Shown: positions 25,653-37,556, counted from the first letter of the stretch. The stretch: DNA of 64,000 bases from Hyparrhenia diplandra (GCA_015847255.1 JADLZK010008400.1:41373-105372); one strand, 5' to 3'. Made by a program: numbers and translations. The notes: generated by a model from the letters alone, not told the origin.

Positions 25653-28000
25653 CCGCAGGCAGAAGGGCTTGATGGGGTGTGGAGCGCAGGCGATCGAAGC
25701 GGGGAGGGGGAAGGGCGGTGTGGAATGGGGTTTGGAGGGCGGCGGTTTTGAAGGCGCGAGTTTAACGGCATGGTAATGACTTTATTTCGGCTAGGATTAG
25801 TTTAGTTAATTCGATGACTAGCTGCTAATGCTACTTTGTATGTAGTGGTAGGAAATTTAACCCCCCGTCAAAAAAAAAAAAAAAAAAAAAAAAACCGTCT
25901 ACAATTTCTCCTCACAAGATGCATTCTCTAGTTTTTATAAGGCAATTGATGATGTGCACGGCATCAGTAGCTTAATTATTTTCATCTGCTAGTAGGTAGC
26001 CTTTGTTAATCAGACTAGTTAATTAAGGTTATTAATCGGCTACAGGTAGAATTTTTGTGTATACCTGGCTGGACAACCATAATTAATTGGCACCGATGTA
26101 TATACATTGCGCGGTCTACATCAAACTGTTAAAATTATAGGAAACGGAGCTATGCATGCGAGTTTCTAGCGTATACGGTGCTTTTAAATACATAAGGGCA
26201 CCCGCAGTGGTTGACTCGTAAACTGGCTCTAAATATTTCTTTCATTTGGAGAAAAGATGCTTGGATCAAAAAGCTTATACAGCGTTCCAAGAACATCTAA
26301 AAATTGGGCTTAATAAACATAATAAGAGCCATCAAAAAAAGCTAACACTTAGAGATTGGCTTAGCAGCTGTTGGCTATCCTAAGGTTAATTGGGATGTTC
26401 ATGGGGAAAAAAAAATCCTTCCAAGTGGACTAGGCGATATGCAAACGCCATTTTGTCCACGTTGATTGTTGATTCACTAGCTCAAACTTGAATGGACTTG
26501 TTTTTATCATGACAAACCATTGGGAAAAATAAAATTAATTCGTTTAGCAACGGCTGAAAATATTTATAGATTTAAGGTTGTATGTCCAAAAATTAAATTT
26601 AGACAATATTTTGATAGGCTTAAAATGGAATTACCCTTTAGCAGTATATATCATGTATTATCATTTTTTTTGTTTTGTTTTAAGTCAAACGAATCTAATT
26701 TTAACAATATTCATATACAAATAAATCTCATAGTTGATTTAACTGAACTAACTTAGTTAGATATGTAGATATATATGATGCAATTTTCTATAGGTGTGGT
26801 CAAAGTTAGAGAATACACTACGCAGCTTATTCCACAACTACCTTTAGTATCTTAATTAATCGATAGCTCTGGTGGACCAACTTAATAATTTTTTGCAAGT
26901 GACATCTTATATATGCTATAGATTCATGCTATCACATAATAATAAACTAGCATATTGTTTGAACCAATGGAAGGTTATCTTTTCCCCCAAAAAAGGGAAG
27001 GTTATATATCAAGTGGAAAGACGACCGTTGATTAATTAGTTTAGCTCCACTGGTTTCATCAATTCAACTTGAGCTCCTCTAGCAGTTGTAGCGTCGCTAT
27101 TACTGTTAGCTATACTAGTACTAGCATACTGTTTGTCTGTTCTTCTGACACTGAACATATACACATTCGGGTTTTGTTTTTTCTCACGTAAAAACTTAAT
27201 TATAATGAAACTTTGACATTTTTCCTTATCAAATGTACACATTGCAGCGTACTGCGGACTGCACAACCACTCTCCGGTCCAAGTTTATATATTTGGGCCG
27301 GGCAGATGCCTATCATATATGCATCCTTCATTTATTTGGAGGTACGGTATGATCTGTATATATATATACGCTACAACTAACCCTGTTCTTTTTGTAATCC
27401 GTGGTTGTTTCACAGTTTCTTTCGCCTCAGAGAGCAAGCATATACTCCGTATGACGAATACAATGTACATCTACATACTCGTTCGTTCATCCATCACAGG
27501 ACTAGTAGCTATTCGATCGTTTGGCTGTCTCTGTTTGTGCAGCCTGCAGCAGCTGTCGTTGGGGCCGTCAGACGTCGTCTGTGTCTCTCTCCAGAGAATG
27601 AAGGTCTACGTACCATTCCAAAAATAATAATAAAGAAGCTCGTTGTATCATGTGAGAGCAGCAGGGGCAGCGGAAGCGTCCAAATTAATGAGCTAATCAC
27701 TTACAAGCATTTTACCGAACATCTTATATACATACAACAAAACAGGTCCATTACATCAAACCTTCAACCATGGTGTTTTGTTCAACAAATGCAATAAAAA
27801 GTATACTTGCATAGATCATATCGCTAATTTTTGAGACTTCCGCTATTTCGCTGGGCGCTCACATAGTGCTATTGATGCATCGATCAGCTAGAGTCATCCA
27901 TCATCGGTCGTCATCACTCACCGCCTCATCAGCCCGTTAGGGCATACGTTCGCATCATCGAAAATCACTGTACATACACGAGTCATTTTTGTTTTGTTTG
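25653..28000. other. Intergenic upstream of CLASP
   Basis: This contains the CLASP leader and promoter. An A run of about 22 lies at 25872-25893. A possible MITE end, GGGCACCCGCAGTGGTTG, sits at about 26198 without an evident partner. The rest is AT-rich. No gene is supported. Confidence 0.5.
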
Positions 28001-28009
28001 TTTACCAAA

Positions 28010-28545
28010 CATCTCGCCGCAAAATGCGGGCGTTTCGAACAGCGCCCACCTTGGACGAATGGGCCGATTGTTGCACCGCCCGCATAAGTCGTAGTTACAG
28101 TATTTTTCAGTTTGATGCAGATATATGGTGCATGCATGTCCAAGGGTAATAAGGCCAAAGTGATGAGTCGGCGGGGCTAATTCCCTTCCCTCCCCTTCCT
28201 TGGCTCAACAATTTTGCGTGTCAAGGGAGAGCCACTTGCGCAGCCCATAGGCTATTCCATTGATGTAAAACAGCTAAACTAAATATTTCAGAACATGCAT
28301 GCGCCTCGGCAAGAAGGAAATAAATTGGGGCCGAGATGTGTGCTCGGCTCATTGTCGAGCCGGCCATAGCGGGCTCGGGCCGGGCGCAATTTGCTATATT
28401 AGGTAAAGTTGGCGGCGAAAAAGGATGGAAAGAATAAGAGTTTTGATTTGTGGTTGAGTGAAGGAGAGAAAAATCCCGATAAGAACAAGAAAAGAAACAA
28501 AGAAAAAAAAGAAGGCTACTATATGGACTAGATTTAACCCCTAAA
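28010..28545. repeat. Segmental repeat, copy A
   Basis: This shares order and sequence with 29041-29500 (copy B), including TCGTAGTTACAGTATTTTT, AATAAGGCCAAAGTGATG, CTAAACTAAATATTTCAGAA and ATTTGCTATATTAGGTAAAG. Part of it recurs at 33180-33320 (copy C). Copy A carries G/C-rich replacements at many short blocks. It is probably part of an unclassified transposable element; no coding frame was recognised. Confidence 0.75.
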
Positions 28546-28549
28546 GCGA

Positions 28550-29040
28550 GGTTTAGGGTCGGCAGGGTTTCGTCGCCTAGGTTTAGGTTTAGTCTCAATT
28601 AGCAACATCTTGGTATCCCTAGTTGTCAAAAAGCCTATTTAGTCCCGGCCCGGCGATGCGAAGGCGAAAAATGGACTCGCCCGACGGGCTTTAGCATGGG
28701 CCGCGGGCCTTTTGGTTCGGGCCAATGGGCCGGCCAAGAGGGGTGGTCGGGCGCGGCCTCCGCGCCGACTGGTCGGCAGCTAACATTTCCCCGAAAATGC
28801 TAACTGTAACAGTACCTCATGCATCCATGAGGTAGCACTAGCAGTTCATTTATAAGACGGAGAGAGTAATGGAGTATGAGCAATGTATATGGGCCATATA
28901 TAATGCAAAGTGGATGCGTATATCATATATGTATGTCTCCATGGATGCACATGCATGTATGTCTCTGTTCTAGAAGAGGTAACAGTAAGCATGCGAGCCA
29001 GAGCTACCTGCTGCTGTCCTTCAGTTTCCAAAATAAAAAA
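28550..29040. other. Repeat-derived spacer between copies A and B
   Basis: The first ~190 bp (TTTAGTCTCAATTAGCAACA to TTTAGCATGGGCC) match 32697-32836 in altered form. The remainder is simple AT-rich DNA with CATG repeats. No gene is seen. Confidence 0.5.
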
Positions 29041-29500
29041 ACGTTTCAGAACAGCGCATGGTTGAACGAATCATATCGATTGTTGCACAATGTACATCAG
29101 TCGTAGTTACAGTATTTTTTGGTTTGATGCAGATATATGATGCATGCATGTTCAAGGTAATAAGGCCAAAGTGATGGGTCTACATTCTGATTTTATTTGT
29201 CGCTACGATGGCTCAACAATTTTGCGAGAGCCACTTGCGCAGTTGACAGGCTATTACATTAATGTAAAATAGCTAAACTAAATATTTCAGAACATGCATG
29301 CTCTCAGCAAGAAGGAAATAAATTGGGAGTGTGAGATGTGTGCCCGGCTCATTACTGAGCCAAAACCATAGCGGGCTCGGGCCGGTCTCAATTTGCTATA
29401 TTAGGTAAAGTTGGCGGCGAAAAACATGGAAAGAATAAGAGTTTTGCATTTGTGGTTGGGTGAAGAAGAGAAAAATCAGGGATAGGAACAAATAAAAAAT
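29041..29500. repeat. Segmental repeat, copy B
   Basis: This is the direct-orientation counterpart of 28010-28545. It keeps the AT-rich state at blocks where copy A is GC-rich, and in those blocks it agrees with copy C at 33.2 kb. Just beyond its right end lies the Ulp1-carrying element. Confidence 0.75.
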
Positions 29501-29544
29501 AATAAAGCAGGGTACTATTATCATTTCACCTTTTTATCTATGAC

Positions 29545-32513
29545 TAGTATAGTGCCCGTGCTAACGCCACGGTATTGTTCTTGGAAATTGTTAGTTTAAA
29601 TCAGGTTTTGGTACAACATTGGTATTTTCTTGTGTATAAGTTACATTGTAGCTAACTTCTTGATCAAGAACTGAATATCTTCAGAGAGGTTGTCACAGTT
29701 TTCTTTGCTCATTTTCGTGAAGATGTCACCCAGGAATTCCCTCCTTAGTGTAGTTGGTTCCTGTACATGACAGATAGCAATATTATATCAAGTTTATTGA
29801 AACATATGTATACTATACAGACTTACATTATTGATCGGTGGTATTTTCTCTCCGTCCCACCACTTCATGAAATTGTACACAAAAAGCCTCTCAATTTCAC
29901 GGAACCAGTTAGTTCTTCAAATAAGCAATTTTTGTGACATGAAACTTATCATATAACTTATTACAAGTGATTACCATTGTTTATTATCTTGAACCTTTGT
30001 TACCCATGTTGGGAAATCTCCAACCCAATTCCAAACATTGTTCTTCAATTCAGGATTTGTCATAGCCATGGTGAGAGAAAACATTTTACAGATATTGTGG
30101 AATGTAGCTTTATGTAAATCTTTTGGATCAAACCTCTTGTAGCACCCTGTTAGATCTTGAAGTGGATCTAAAATATGCACGGTTTTGGTTTGCAAGTTCA
30201 ATATAATGAGAGTGTATAGCCCATCTCGATAGTATGGTAGTAGAATCTATAAGCAAAACATAGATCATGAGTGGTAAATTACTTAAAAACAAGACTTTTA
30301 AATAATACAAAAAACATATAACTTACATTGCTACAATCTTTGATGCTGTATCGCATACCCGGCCAACACTCAAGTACTTTTTTTCGGTTCATGTATTTCA
30401 TCCTTAATTAAAAAGTAGCATGAGGATGTTGTGCAATTTTGTCTCACCAGAAGTAGGCAGTGCATCGTTACATGGACCTCTAGAGCTAGGAACATATTCA
30501 TCATTTCTGTGTAGCCAATCTGTGATATATTTGAACTCATTAGTGAGGTTCATGAGGTACATCGTAAACGAGGAAGTGGGTGAAATTTTTTTAAAGGATC
30601 GGATATTTGATACCTTCAGGCGAGGATGGTTGAACTAATATTTCTCCCTCGTCTTTGTCCAACGTTTCAAGGTTTGGGGCTTCGATTGCATCAATCTCTA
30701 TTTTTTAAAAATAATTTGGCCAATGAGCAAAGTATTATCTCAACTATAATGAATAACTTGGGAATGACGCAAGATAAATTTTCTAAAAGTAGTGGGCAAA
30801 CCTAGGTTATAAATTTATTAAAACTAAAATTCACCTGAGTTGTCTGGCTTCTGATCTTTCGTAGCTTCGGGAGAGGATGGCCGAAATAATATTTCGGAAT
30901 CATCTTTGTTCTGGATCTGGTTGCTAGAGCCCTCGATTGTTGACTGACCCTCTATTTTTGGACATTTTCTATAGATGAGGAGAACATTATATAATGCAAT
31001 CTTATTAATTGCAATGATAATATAATTTTACGAAGAAATTATTGGATGCTAAGGTCCAGTTATTTTTCACCTGATAGCGATGATGCCGGAATTATTATTT
31101 CGGAAATGTCTGTGTTCGGCGTGTCTTGACAAGAGGATTCCCTTTTTGGATCATTCTCTGTAACATGTTTAACTTGTTATGTATCATTATGATCAAATCA
31201 TTGAATCACAGCGAACATAGGATATTTTGAATATAACCTGAACAGGTAGGCGTGGCGGTCGTCGTGTCTGGGTCCATGATGTTCTGCATGGGACGGAGGA
31301 TGATCTGCTGATTAACACGGGCGCACGTTCCTGATGCTGCTGTCCGAGACGCCGTGGTCCTTTTGGATCGTCCTGCACTTGTCGCTGCTCAAGGAGTACA
31401 CCAACAAGGTGTTGTCCACGCTGCCACGCTGGTACATACGTTAGTATGATTGGATACTTTTGACAGGATAGTATTATAGTACATACGTGCATCACAAATT
31501 AGGTGTTCAAGAGAAGAGAAAACCGGAATCTGTATTTAAAAAAATGTAAATGATGCATTCATGGCAAGGAGGCATAGAAACAACCATACCGTGGTTCCTG
31601 ATGCTGTTCTCTCCGTTTGGATGGTGGTGGTGGAGGACGATCAGTACGTACGCCTGACGGCAGGAGAAGGACGAAAGGCGCTGGTCGTGGCGGTGCGTCG
31701 TAAGGATGGCCTGGAACTGGATCGTGGCGCGGCTCGATCGGCGAAGAGAACAGAGAGACGCATCACAGCCTGCGGCCACACTGGCCGGTGGCGGCGCCCC
31801 CCGCCTCCTTGCCATGAGGTGGTGACGTCGAACGATGGCAACGAACTGTAGATTGGAAAAAAAAAATCAAGCACACATACATATACTGGAAGGCCGCCGG
31901 AGTCGTCGCGGTGGTCGTCCTGGAAGGCCGCATACTGGAAGGCCGCCGGAGTCGTCGCGGTGGTCGTCCTGGAAGGCCGCCGGAGTCGTCGCGGTCGTCA
32001 TCACTGGCAGTTCGAGATCCCGGCGAACGTGCTCGCGGTGAGCGTGCTGGTGGTGAGGCCCCGGCAGTTCGAGATCCCGGCGTACGTGCTCGCGGTGAGC
32101 GTGCTGGTGGTGAGGCCCCGGCAGTTCGAGATCCCGGCGAACGTGCTCCGGCGAACGTGCTCGCGGTGAGCGTGCTGGCGGTGAGGCCCCGGCAGTTCGA
32201 GATCCCGGAGAACGTGCTCGTGGTTAGCCCCGGCAGTTCGAGATCCCGGAAGAGACGCGTGGAGGCGGCGTTTTTTTTTTCGGTGTTCAGCCGCGTGCGT
32301 TTGTTTTTATTTTTTATTCGGCCGTCCAATGGGTGCGGTCGCTGGTTTCGAACGCTGCTCGCTAGGTAGTAGCGATGCCGCGATGCCTCGATGCCGCGCG
32401 CCGTGAGAGATGTCCGACCTGCATCAAACTTCCGATCCCAGCCCTCCAATCGATGACGTTTGTTTTTCGTGAGCCGTTGATCTCGTGAGCCCCAAGTGGG
32501 GACGTTATAGTAG
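29545..32513 (-). mobile_element. Transposable element with degenerate Ulp1-like protease exons
   Basis: The left end begins TAGTATAGTGCCCGTGC, and the reverse complement of the right end begins TACTATAACGTCCCC, giving imperfect inverted termini. The minus strand carries exon-like pieces: 30640-30433, 30390-30330, 30250-29983, 29920-29836 and 29767-29648. The third piece has the protease-core strand LYTLIILNLQTKTVHILDPL and the fourth FVYNFMKWWDGE, as in C48/Ulp1-like domains carried by plant transposons. Where the family has its catalytic His and Cys, these pieces show no obvious His or Cys, so the domain looks inactive. No transposase was recognised, so the superfamily is open; MULEs and CACTA elements are known to carry such domains. 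The right third (31.2-32.3 kb) is GC-rich and may be captured sequence. Confidence 0.55.
31888..32260. repeat. GC-rich composite minisatellite
   Basis: There are two adjacent arrays. At 31888-31995 a unit of about 36 bp (CTGGAAGGCCGCCGGAGTCG plus GTCGCGGTGGTCGTC) occurs three full times plus a fragment. From about 32006 to 32254 a unit of about 57 bp beginning GGCAGTTCGAGATCCCGGCG occurs five times, with partial internal duplication. It lies inside the Ulp1-carrying element near its right end. Confidence 0.8.
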
Positions 32514-33179
32514 AGATGAGGATGAGTTGTTTTAGCAAGAGAGGAGGTGATGTGTTTGAACGCTAAAGTTTTTTGGGTGAAAGTTTAGTTAGCTAAAAAC
32601 TATGGACTCTATATACTTTAGTCATTGGCCGTTTTTTTGGGTGACTAAAAGATGCCTTTTAGTTAGGGTGTGTGGCTCCAAAGTGATTAAAAAGTGAGGT
32701 TTAGTCCCATTCAGCAATATAATGGTGACTACTGACTATAGTTGTCAAAAGCCTATTTAGTCTCATTTAGTCACGATGTTTGGATGAAAATTGACTAAAT
32801 GGACTAGATTAAATCGACTAAACTTTAGCATGGGCTAAGGGCTTGTTTAGTAAGGGACTAGGAACTAGAGACCAGGGGTTGTTTGGTTGGCCGCCATAGC
32901 AAGCCACGCCACAACTTGCCACACATGCGTTTGGTTGAGCATTAAGTTGGTCAAGCCACATATTTTTTTATAGCATCTAGTATTATTTTTAGCCACAGGT
33001 GTGGCCTCGCCACAAAAGTCTGGCGCCACCATATAGTATATAAGACCATTTGTCAAGTGGCATAAATGCAAATAATTCCATAGCTTAAATATGCCTGCCT
33101 TCCTTGTTCAAGCAAATGCATGCAACGAAAAATATAATGGGAAAAGGGTTCCGCTCCTTTTGAGAATAGCACGTCCAAG
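32514..33179. other. Repeat-derived DNA
   Basis: This contains a diverged counterpart of 28550-28735 (TTAGTCCCATTCAGCAATAT and onwards). It also has a GGGTTGTTTGGTTGGC segment at about 32876, typical of grass MITE ends. No gene is seen. Confidence 0.45.
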
Positions 33180-33410
33180 GATATCGTATCGATTGTTGCA
33201 CAATTTACATCAGTCGTCGTACTTGTTTTGTTTGATGCAGATGATGCATGTCCAAGGGTAAGGCCAAAGTGATGAGTCTACATTCTGATTTATTTGTCGC
33301 TACGATGGCTTAACAACTTCGATTGTCTTCTTCTCGTAACCTATACAAAAACAAATATATATGGCCACGAGACGACGATGATAGGATAAGAGCTTTGTTG
33401 TTAGGTGAGC
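33180..33410. repeat. Segmental repeat, copy C
   Basis: This matches copies A and B from CGATTGTTGCACAATTTACA through AGGCCAAAGTGATGAGTCTA to GTCGCTACGATGGCTTAACA. A weak match to the AAGAATAAGAGTTTTG region continues at about 33383. It is shorter because the middle of the repeat has been lost. Confidence 0.65.
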
Positions 33411-33765
33411 AGTGCATGTCCAACACTTGGTCTTGAACATTCCCTGTTTTTATTAATTATGTTTAGGAAATATAATGGATTGGTTTATCACCATCTATAC
33501 CATCTGTCGCGAAGCACAAAAGGTGTTACAAAATAAAAGTGAGGAATAAATGGTTTGCAAATTATAGTAGCTTTATAATATACTATTAAAATACACAATT
33601 ATTTATGTAAAGCATAGTATATATAGAGTATAGACCCATTTAGTTGTGAGTTGTTTTTCTTGCCAAACACCTATTTTTAAAATAGCTTCATCTACAAAAT
33701 TTTTTTTCACCCCGTCTCATAAGGGAGAAAGAGCTGAAAATTAGTAGTTTATTCTAGCTCTCTCA

Positions 33766-33893
33766 CCGGGCGATTGTTGTCAGTGTGCTTACGTCTTGCG
33801 CTGCGGCCAATTGTTTTGGCTAATGCGCAAGGCGTCGTAAAACTCCATTTCCCTTAATGAAATACGTGTCAATGGACACGCTTTCGAAAAAAA
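33766..33893 (+). mobile_element. Non-LTR retrotransposon tail (LINE or SINE) with 15-bp target duplications
   Basis: A 128-bp insert ends in an A run and is flanked by perfect copies of ATTCTAGCTCTCTCA at 33751-33765 and 33894-33908. Just before the A run lies a hairpin CGTGTC-AATG-GACACG followed by CTTTCG. Plant L1-type LINEs end in a similar stem-loop plus TTCGAGAAA. The most likely reading is a strongly 5'-truncated LINE, or a SINE sharing that tail. Confidence 0.82.
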
Positions 33894-34052
33894 ATTCTAG
33901 CTCTCTCATTTAATTCTCTTTCATATTCATACACGAAGTTGTTGGTGGAGCTATTTCACCAAACATTATTTTCAAAACAGCTCCTTCATTATAGAGTCCC
34001 TCGTGAAGTTTTTTTTTAGAAAAACAACTAGTGAAACTGGGCTGTGTCAAAT

Positions 34053-34763
34053 AGGGTTGAAAACGGAACGGAAAAATTCGAGTTCTACCGCGCCGTTTTC
34101 TTCTTTTGACCCGATCGAATTCGTATTTTCTTGTCCGACTTTTTCGTTTTGGGTATTTCAAATGTAAAAATAGAAAACAATTGAAGAGTTTTTGACCGAA
34201 GTTCGAATCAGTATTCTACTTTTCTACTTTTAGTTCGAATATTTCGAATTTAAAATTCAATTTTAACCGAATTTGGTTGTCGATCATGCCAACTAGACAA
34301 ATGTAAGTGTAGAGTATTGATGCTCATAGCCATATTATATAGGCATCTCACCTGTCGCGCCTCCCTAAGTCGCCGAGGTGAGACTAATCACCACACACGA
34401 TGTTGCATGGCTGCATCTGGCTTCATGTGATTTGTTGTTGCATTGCATGTGACCGCACCGACCAAAAAGACAGAGCTAGATGGACCAAAATGATAAGTTT
34501 TTCTCTCTTGCACTCGTAATTTGCCACAATGACACTTATTAATTGTTATGCATTGTGGGTTGGTATTCCGTATTGAATTTTCGTATACCGACCGTGTTCG
34601 ATTTAAATCCGCTTCGAATTGGTTCGTTTTTGAGATTCCGTAAGTTCGTGTTCGTTTTTCGTGTCCGACTTTACCGTTTTTGCTTTCGTTTATGTATTTT
34701 AAATGTAAAATAGAAAACGGTTGAGTAGTTTTTCGACCGAAGTTCGACCGTTTTCATCCTTAC
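34053..34763. mobile_element. hAT-like non-autonomous element
   Basis: Terminal inverted repeats: AGGGTTGAAAACGG at 34053-34066 and CCGTTTTCATCCTTA at 34748-34762. The flanks TGTCAAAT and TGTCAAAC would be an 8-bp target duplication with one difference, the size used by hAT elements. The interior is AT-rich with repeated TTCGAAT/TTCGTTTT words and subterminal inverted copies of CGACCGAAGTTCGA-type sequence. It has no coding capacity. Confidence 0.7.
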
Positions 34764-35818
34764 TGTCAAACCGACCCTAGATATTAAAGGCGGTGAAACT
34801 CCACACCGTTGGTTGGTTGACGTAAACGTACCAACGCCATATATCTGCCCTATAGATACTAGAGTATACGTACGTTAGGTCGCTGCAGTATAATGTGTCC
34901 TTTTGCGCGCAATTGCATGCCACAACGTACGCGTGCAGTGCAGTTGCATGTGCAAGTCAAAACAACGCAAATACGATGGAGTGTTTCTTTCAAAGAAAAA
35001 GAAAATATGCAGTAATGACCGGTGAGTGTAAAGCTAAAGTGATATAAATATACCAGCAGCAGGTAGCTAAGCTATACAATATACTCCATACATATTATAT
35101 GTGTATGCATGATGTGAATACAGAATACTGGCTTCTGGTAGTGTCGTCTGTACCCGCACTACTGCTGTATACTTTATGTATACTTATAAGATCGAGCAAT
35201 ACTAAACTTGCATTGGCTGGGTCTGTCTAATTTGCAATACGTGGCGTATACACGGCACGGAGAATGGAGCTAAATAATTAAATTAAATAAATTGGTGGTG
35301 GATTCATCAAGTATATAGTGATCCAACACAACGACTCGTAGGTACGATTCATATGCTAATAAACGGATTGGAGTAGTTGGGTCTACGCGCGACTGAAGAC
35401 GTACACGTACTAGTCAGAAAAGCACAGAGTACAGCTCTTATATGCTGGTGGATAAGTCGGTTTTATTGTTGTATAATAAGCTAAAACAATAACAAGCGTG
35501 ATATAAATTTATGATATATATTTTAAATATTAAATGTGATTTCTTCTCTGACCTCACAAGATTTGCACCATGAAGAACGGATTTTAATTTGTTAATGGAG
35601 GAATTGGACCACAACAAATAGTTAAGAGGAGTAAATCGAACCCAAAAACATTAATTTAGAGATTTACCTGAACAAAGTAAGAGCTTGAAGACTGGTAATT
35701 TGGACATTTTCAAAAGATAAAGAGTTTGTGAAACCAGACCTTGAGGTTTCAGTAATCAGTAGCCGACTTTTTGTATAATAGTGTGCATAGAAAACAAGCA
35801 ACGATAGCTTAATAAGTA
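34764..35818. other. Intergenic, nothing recognised
   Basis: AT-rich DNA with ACGT/CATG words and no open frame or repeat that I recognise. Its last nine bases (35810-35818) are the left target duplication of the foldback element. Confidence 0.5.
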
Positions 35819-36537
35819 GGAAAAAGTCTACTTTCCCCCCCAACTTTCACCAAAAGTCGATTTTCCTCCCTCAACTCCAAAACCGGACATATCACCTCCC
35901 TGAACTTTTCAAACCGGTCATTTTACCTTCCTGGAGGCGGTTTTGTGGGCGGATTTGCTACAGTAACCCGGGGGTTTTGCTACAGTACCGGCAGTTTTGT
36001 TTTTTTTTTTAATTCGGCTGAATCTTTGAAAAATCATAATAAATTATAGAAAAATCATAAAATAGAAAATCAATTTTGTTGGACTCCACATGAATAGATC
36101 TACAGTGAACATATAATACTGTATACTTTAGTACAATGTTTTGCAGTACGAAATTCATACGCAATTGAATTTCATAGTGCAATTGAATTTTGTACTGCAA
36201 AAACTTTGTACTAAAATATATAGTATTATATGTTCACTGTGTAGATCTATTCATGTGGAGTCCAACAAAATTGATTTTCTATTTTATAATTTTTCTATAA
36301 TTTATTATGATTTTTCAAAGATTCAAATTTAATTTTTTAAAAAAAAGAAAATACAAAATCGCCAAGTTACTGTAGTAAAACCCTGGTTACTGTAGCAAAT
36401 CCGCCCACAAAACCGCCTCTGTGGAGGTAAAATGACCGGTTTGAAAAGTTCGTGGAGGTGATATGTCGGATTTTGGGAGTTGAGGGAGGAAAATCAGACT
36501 TTGATGAAAGTTGGGGGAGGGAAAGTATACTTTTTCG
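35819..36537. mobile_element. Mutator-like foldback MITE (719 bp, near-complete palindrome)
   Basis: The left half is the inverse of the right half over almost the full length, with the centre near 36178. Outer ends read GGAAAAAGTCTACTTTCC and CGAAAAAGTATACTTTCC when both are written inward. Flanking 9-mers TAATAAGTA (35810-35818) and TAATAAGCA (36538-36546) form a 9-bp target duplication with one difference, which indicates the Mutator superfamily. Landmarks in both arms include GGCGGTTTTGTGGGCGGATT and the AGATCTATTCATGTGGAGTC inner block. It has no coding capacity. Confidence 0.88.
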
Positions 36538-37287
36538 TAATAAGCACGGGGCCCATGTCGCACGCCGATCCAACTACGAAACCTACCCGGGCTGGTGCGG
36601 GCCCGTTATATTCAACGATCTCGAGCCCGACGATCGCTCGGGCAGAGACGACGGCTGGCCCGGCCCGCACAAAGATCGCCCCATCCACCGGCGGTGGGCC
36701 CAATCTCGAATCCAGGAGGCGGGGTCCACTCGGCGACACCGACGGCCCTACGCTACGGCTGAGGTGGAGGCCGGAGCCGGTCGGCCGGAGCCAATCACTT
36801 GGCCAGGCCGGCCGGCCGTGCCATATGTTTCGTCGATCCGTCCGTCCGTGCGACCTTCCAATTACTACTTGGCCGGCTGCCGCTGCCCGGTGGGTGGCGT
36901 TGCCGTGCCCGCTGCCGCTGCAGCTGCAGCTGCCACGGTGGGATCCGATCCATCCATCCATCTTGTAGCTCGATCGAGGCGGAGGATGAACCGACCAATG
37001 CAAAGGCCGGCGGTGGAAGGAACAAGAACTCGCCGCCGGCCGGGCGCCATGAATGACATGGGCGCCATAAATGGCACATCCAGGACAGAACGACGGACTA
37101 CAGCTAGCTCTCATCAGCTACATCGCCGCGGTAAAGCTAAAACTGATCCACCATCATCGATCTTCAGATTCCAGGGGACATTAACGTATTAATTAGGTCA
37201 TCACAGCTTCATTCGAAGCATGATTGAATATTAGCAGCACTGCAAATAGTGTTGACGCTGTGCTAGCTCCCCTTCCATCACTGTAGT

Positions 37288-37556
37288 CTCCAGTAGCCAT
37301 CATCCATCAATGAACAGTAGGAGCCAGCAGGTCCCAATGGTGACCTTACCTCTCCCAAGTTCTAACCCACTACGTCTTGAGCAAATGAATCGATACCATG
37401 ATGATCACTGCTTAATTGAGCAGCACATGCCGTGGCTGATTTATTCTCTGATACCTACGCTGCACTGCACCACGAATCTAATGTGCAATGCAAGAAGCAT
37501 TAGTGCATCACTCTCAGGCCAGTGCATATGCATCTGTGCTTTATTAGGGAAAGTCG
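37288..37556. repeat. Direct duplicate unit 1 (partner at 39218-39447)
   Basis: Shared landmarks in the same order: AGTAGCCATCATCCATCAAT, AGGTCCCAATGGTGACC, CTTGAGCAAATGAAT, GATACCTACGCTGCA, CTCAGGCCAGTG and TGTGCTTTATTAGGG. The copies differ by several indels. No coding frame is conserved between them, so this is repeat DNA rather than a gene pair. Confidence 0.8.

Noticed and set aside
31763..32449. 228-codon frame with Ser/Pro/Arg repeats
   Set aside because: It is a reading of the GC-rich minisatellite inside the transposon; equivalent repeats are open in other frames too.
36452..37192. Overlapping GC-rich frames up to 246 codons
   Set aside because: The first part runs out of the foldback element end; no domains, and all strands are similarly open.
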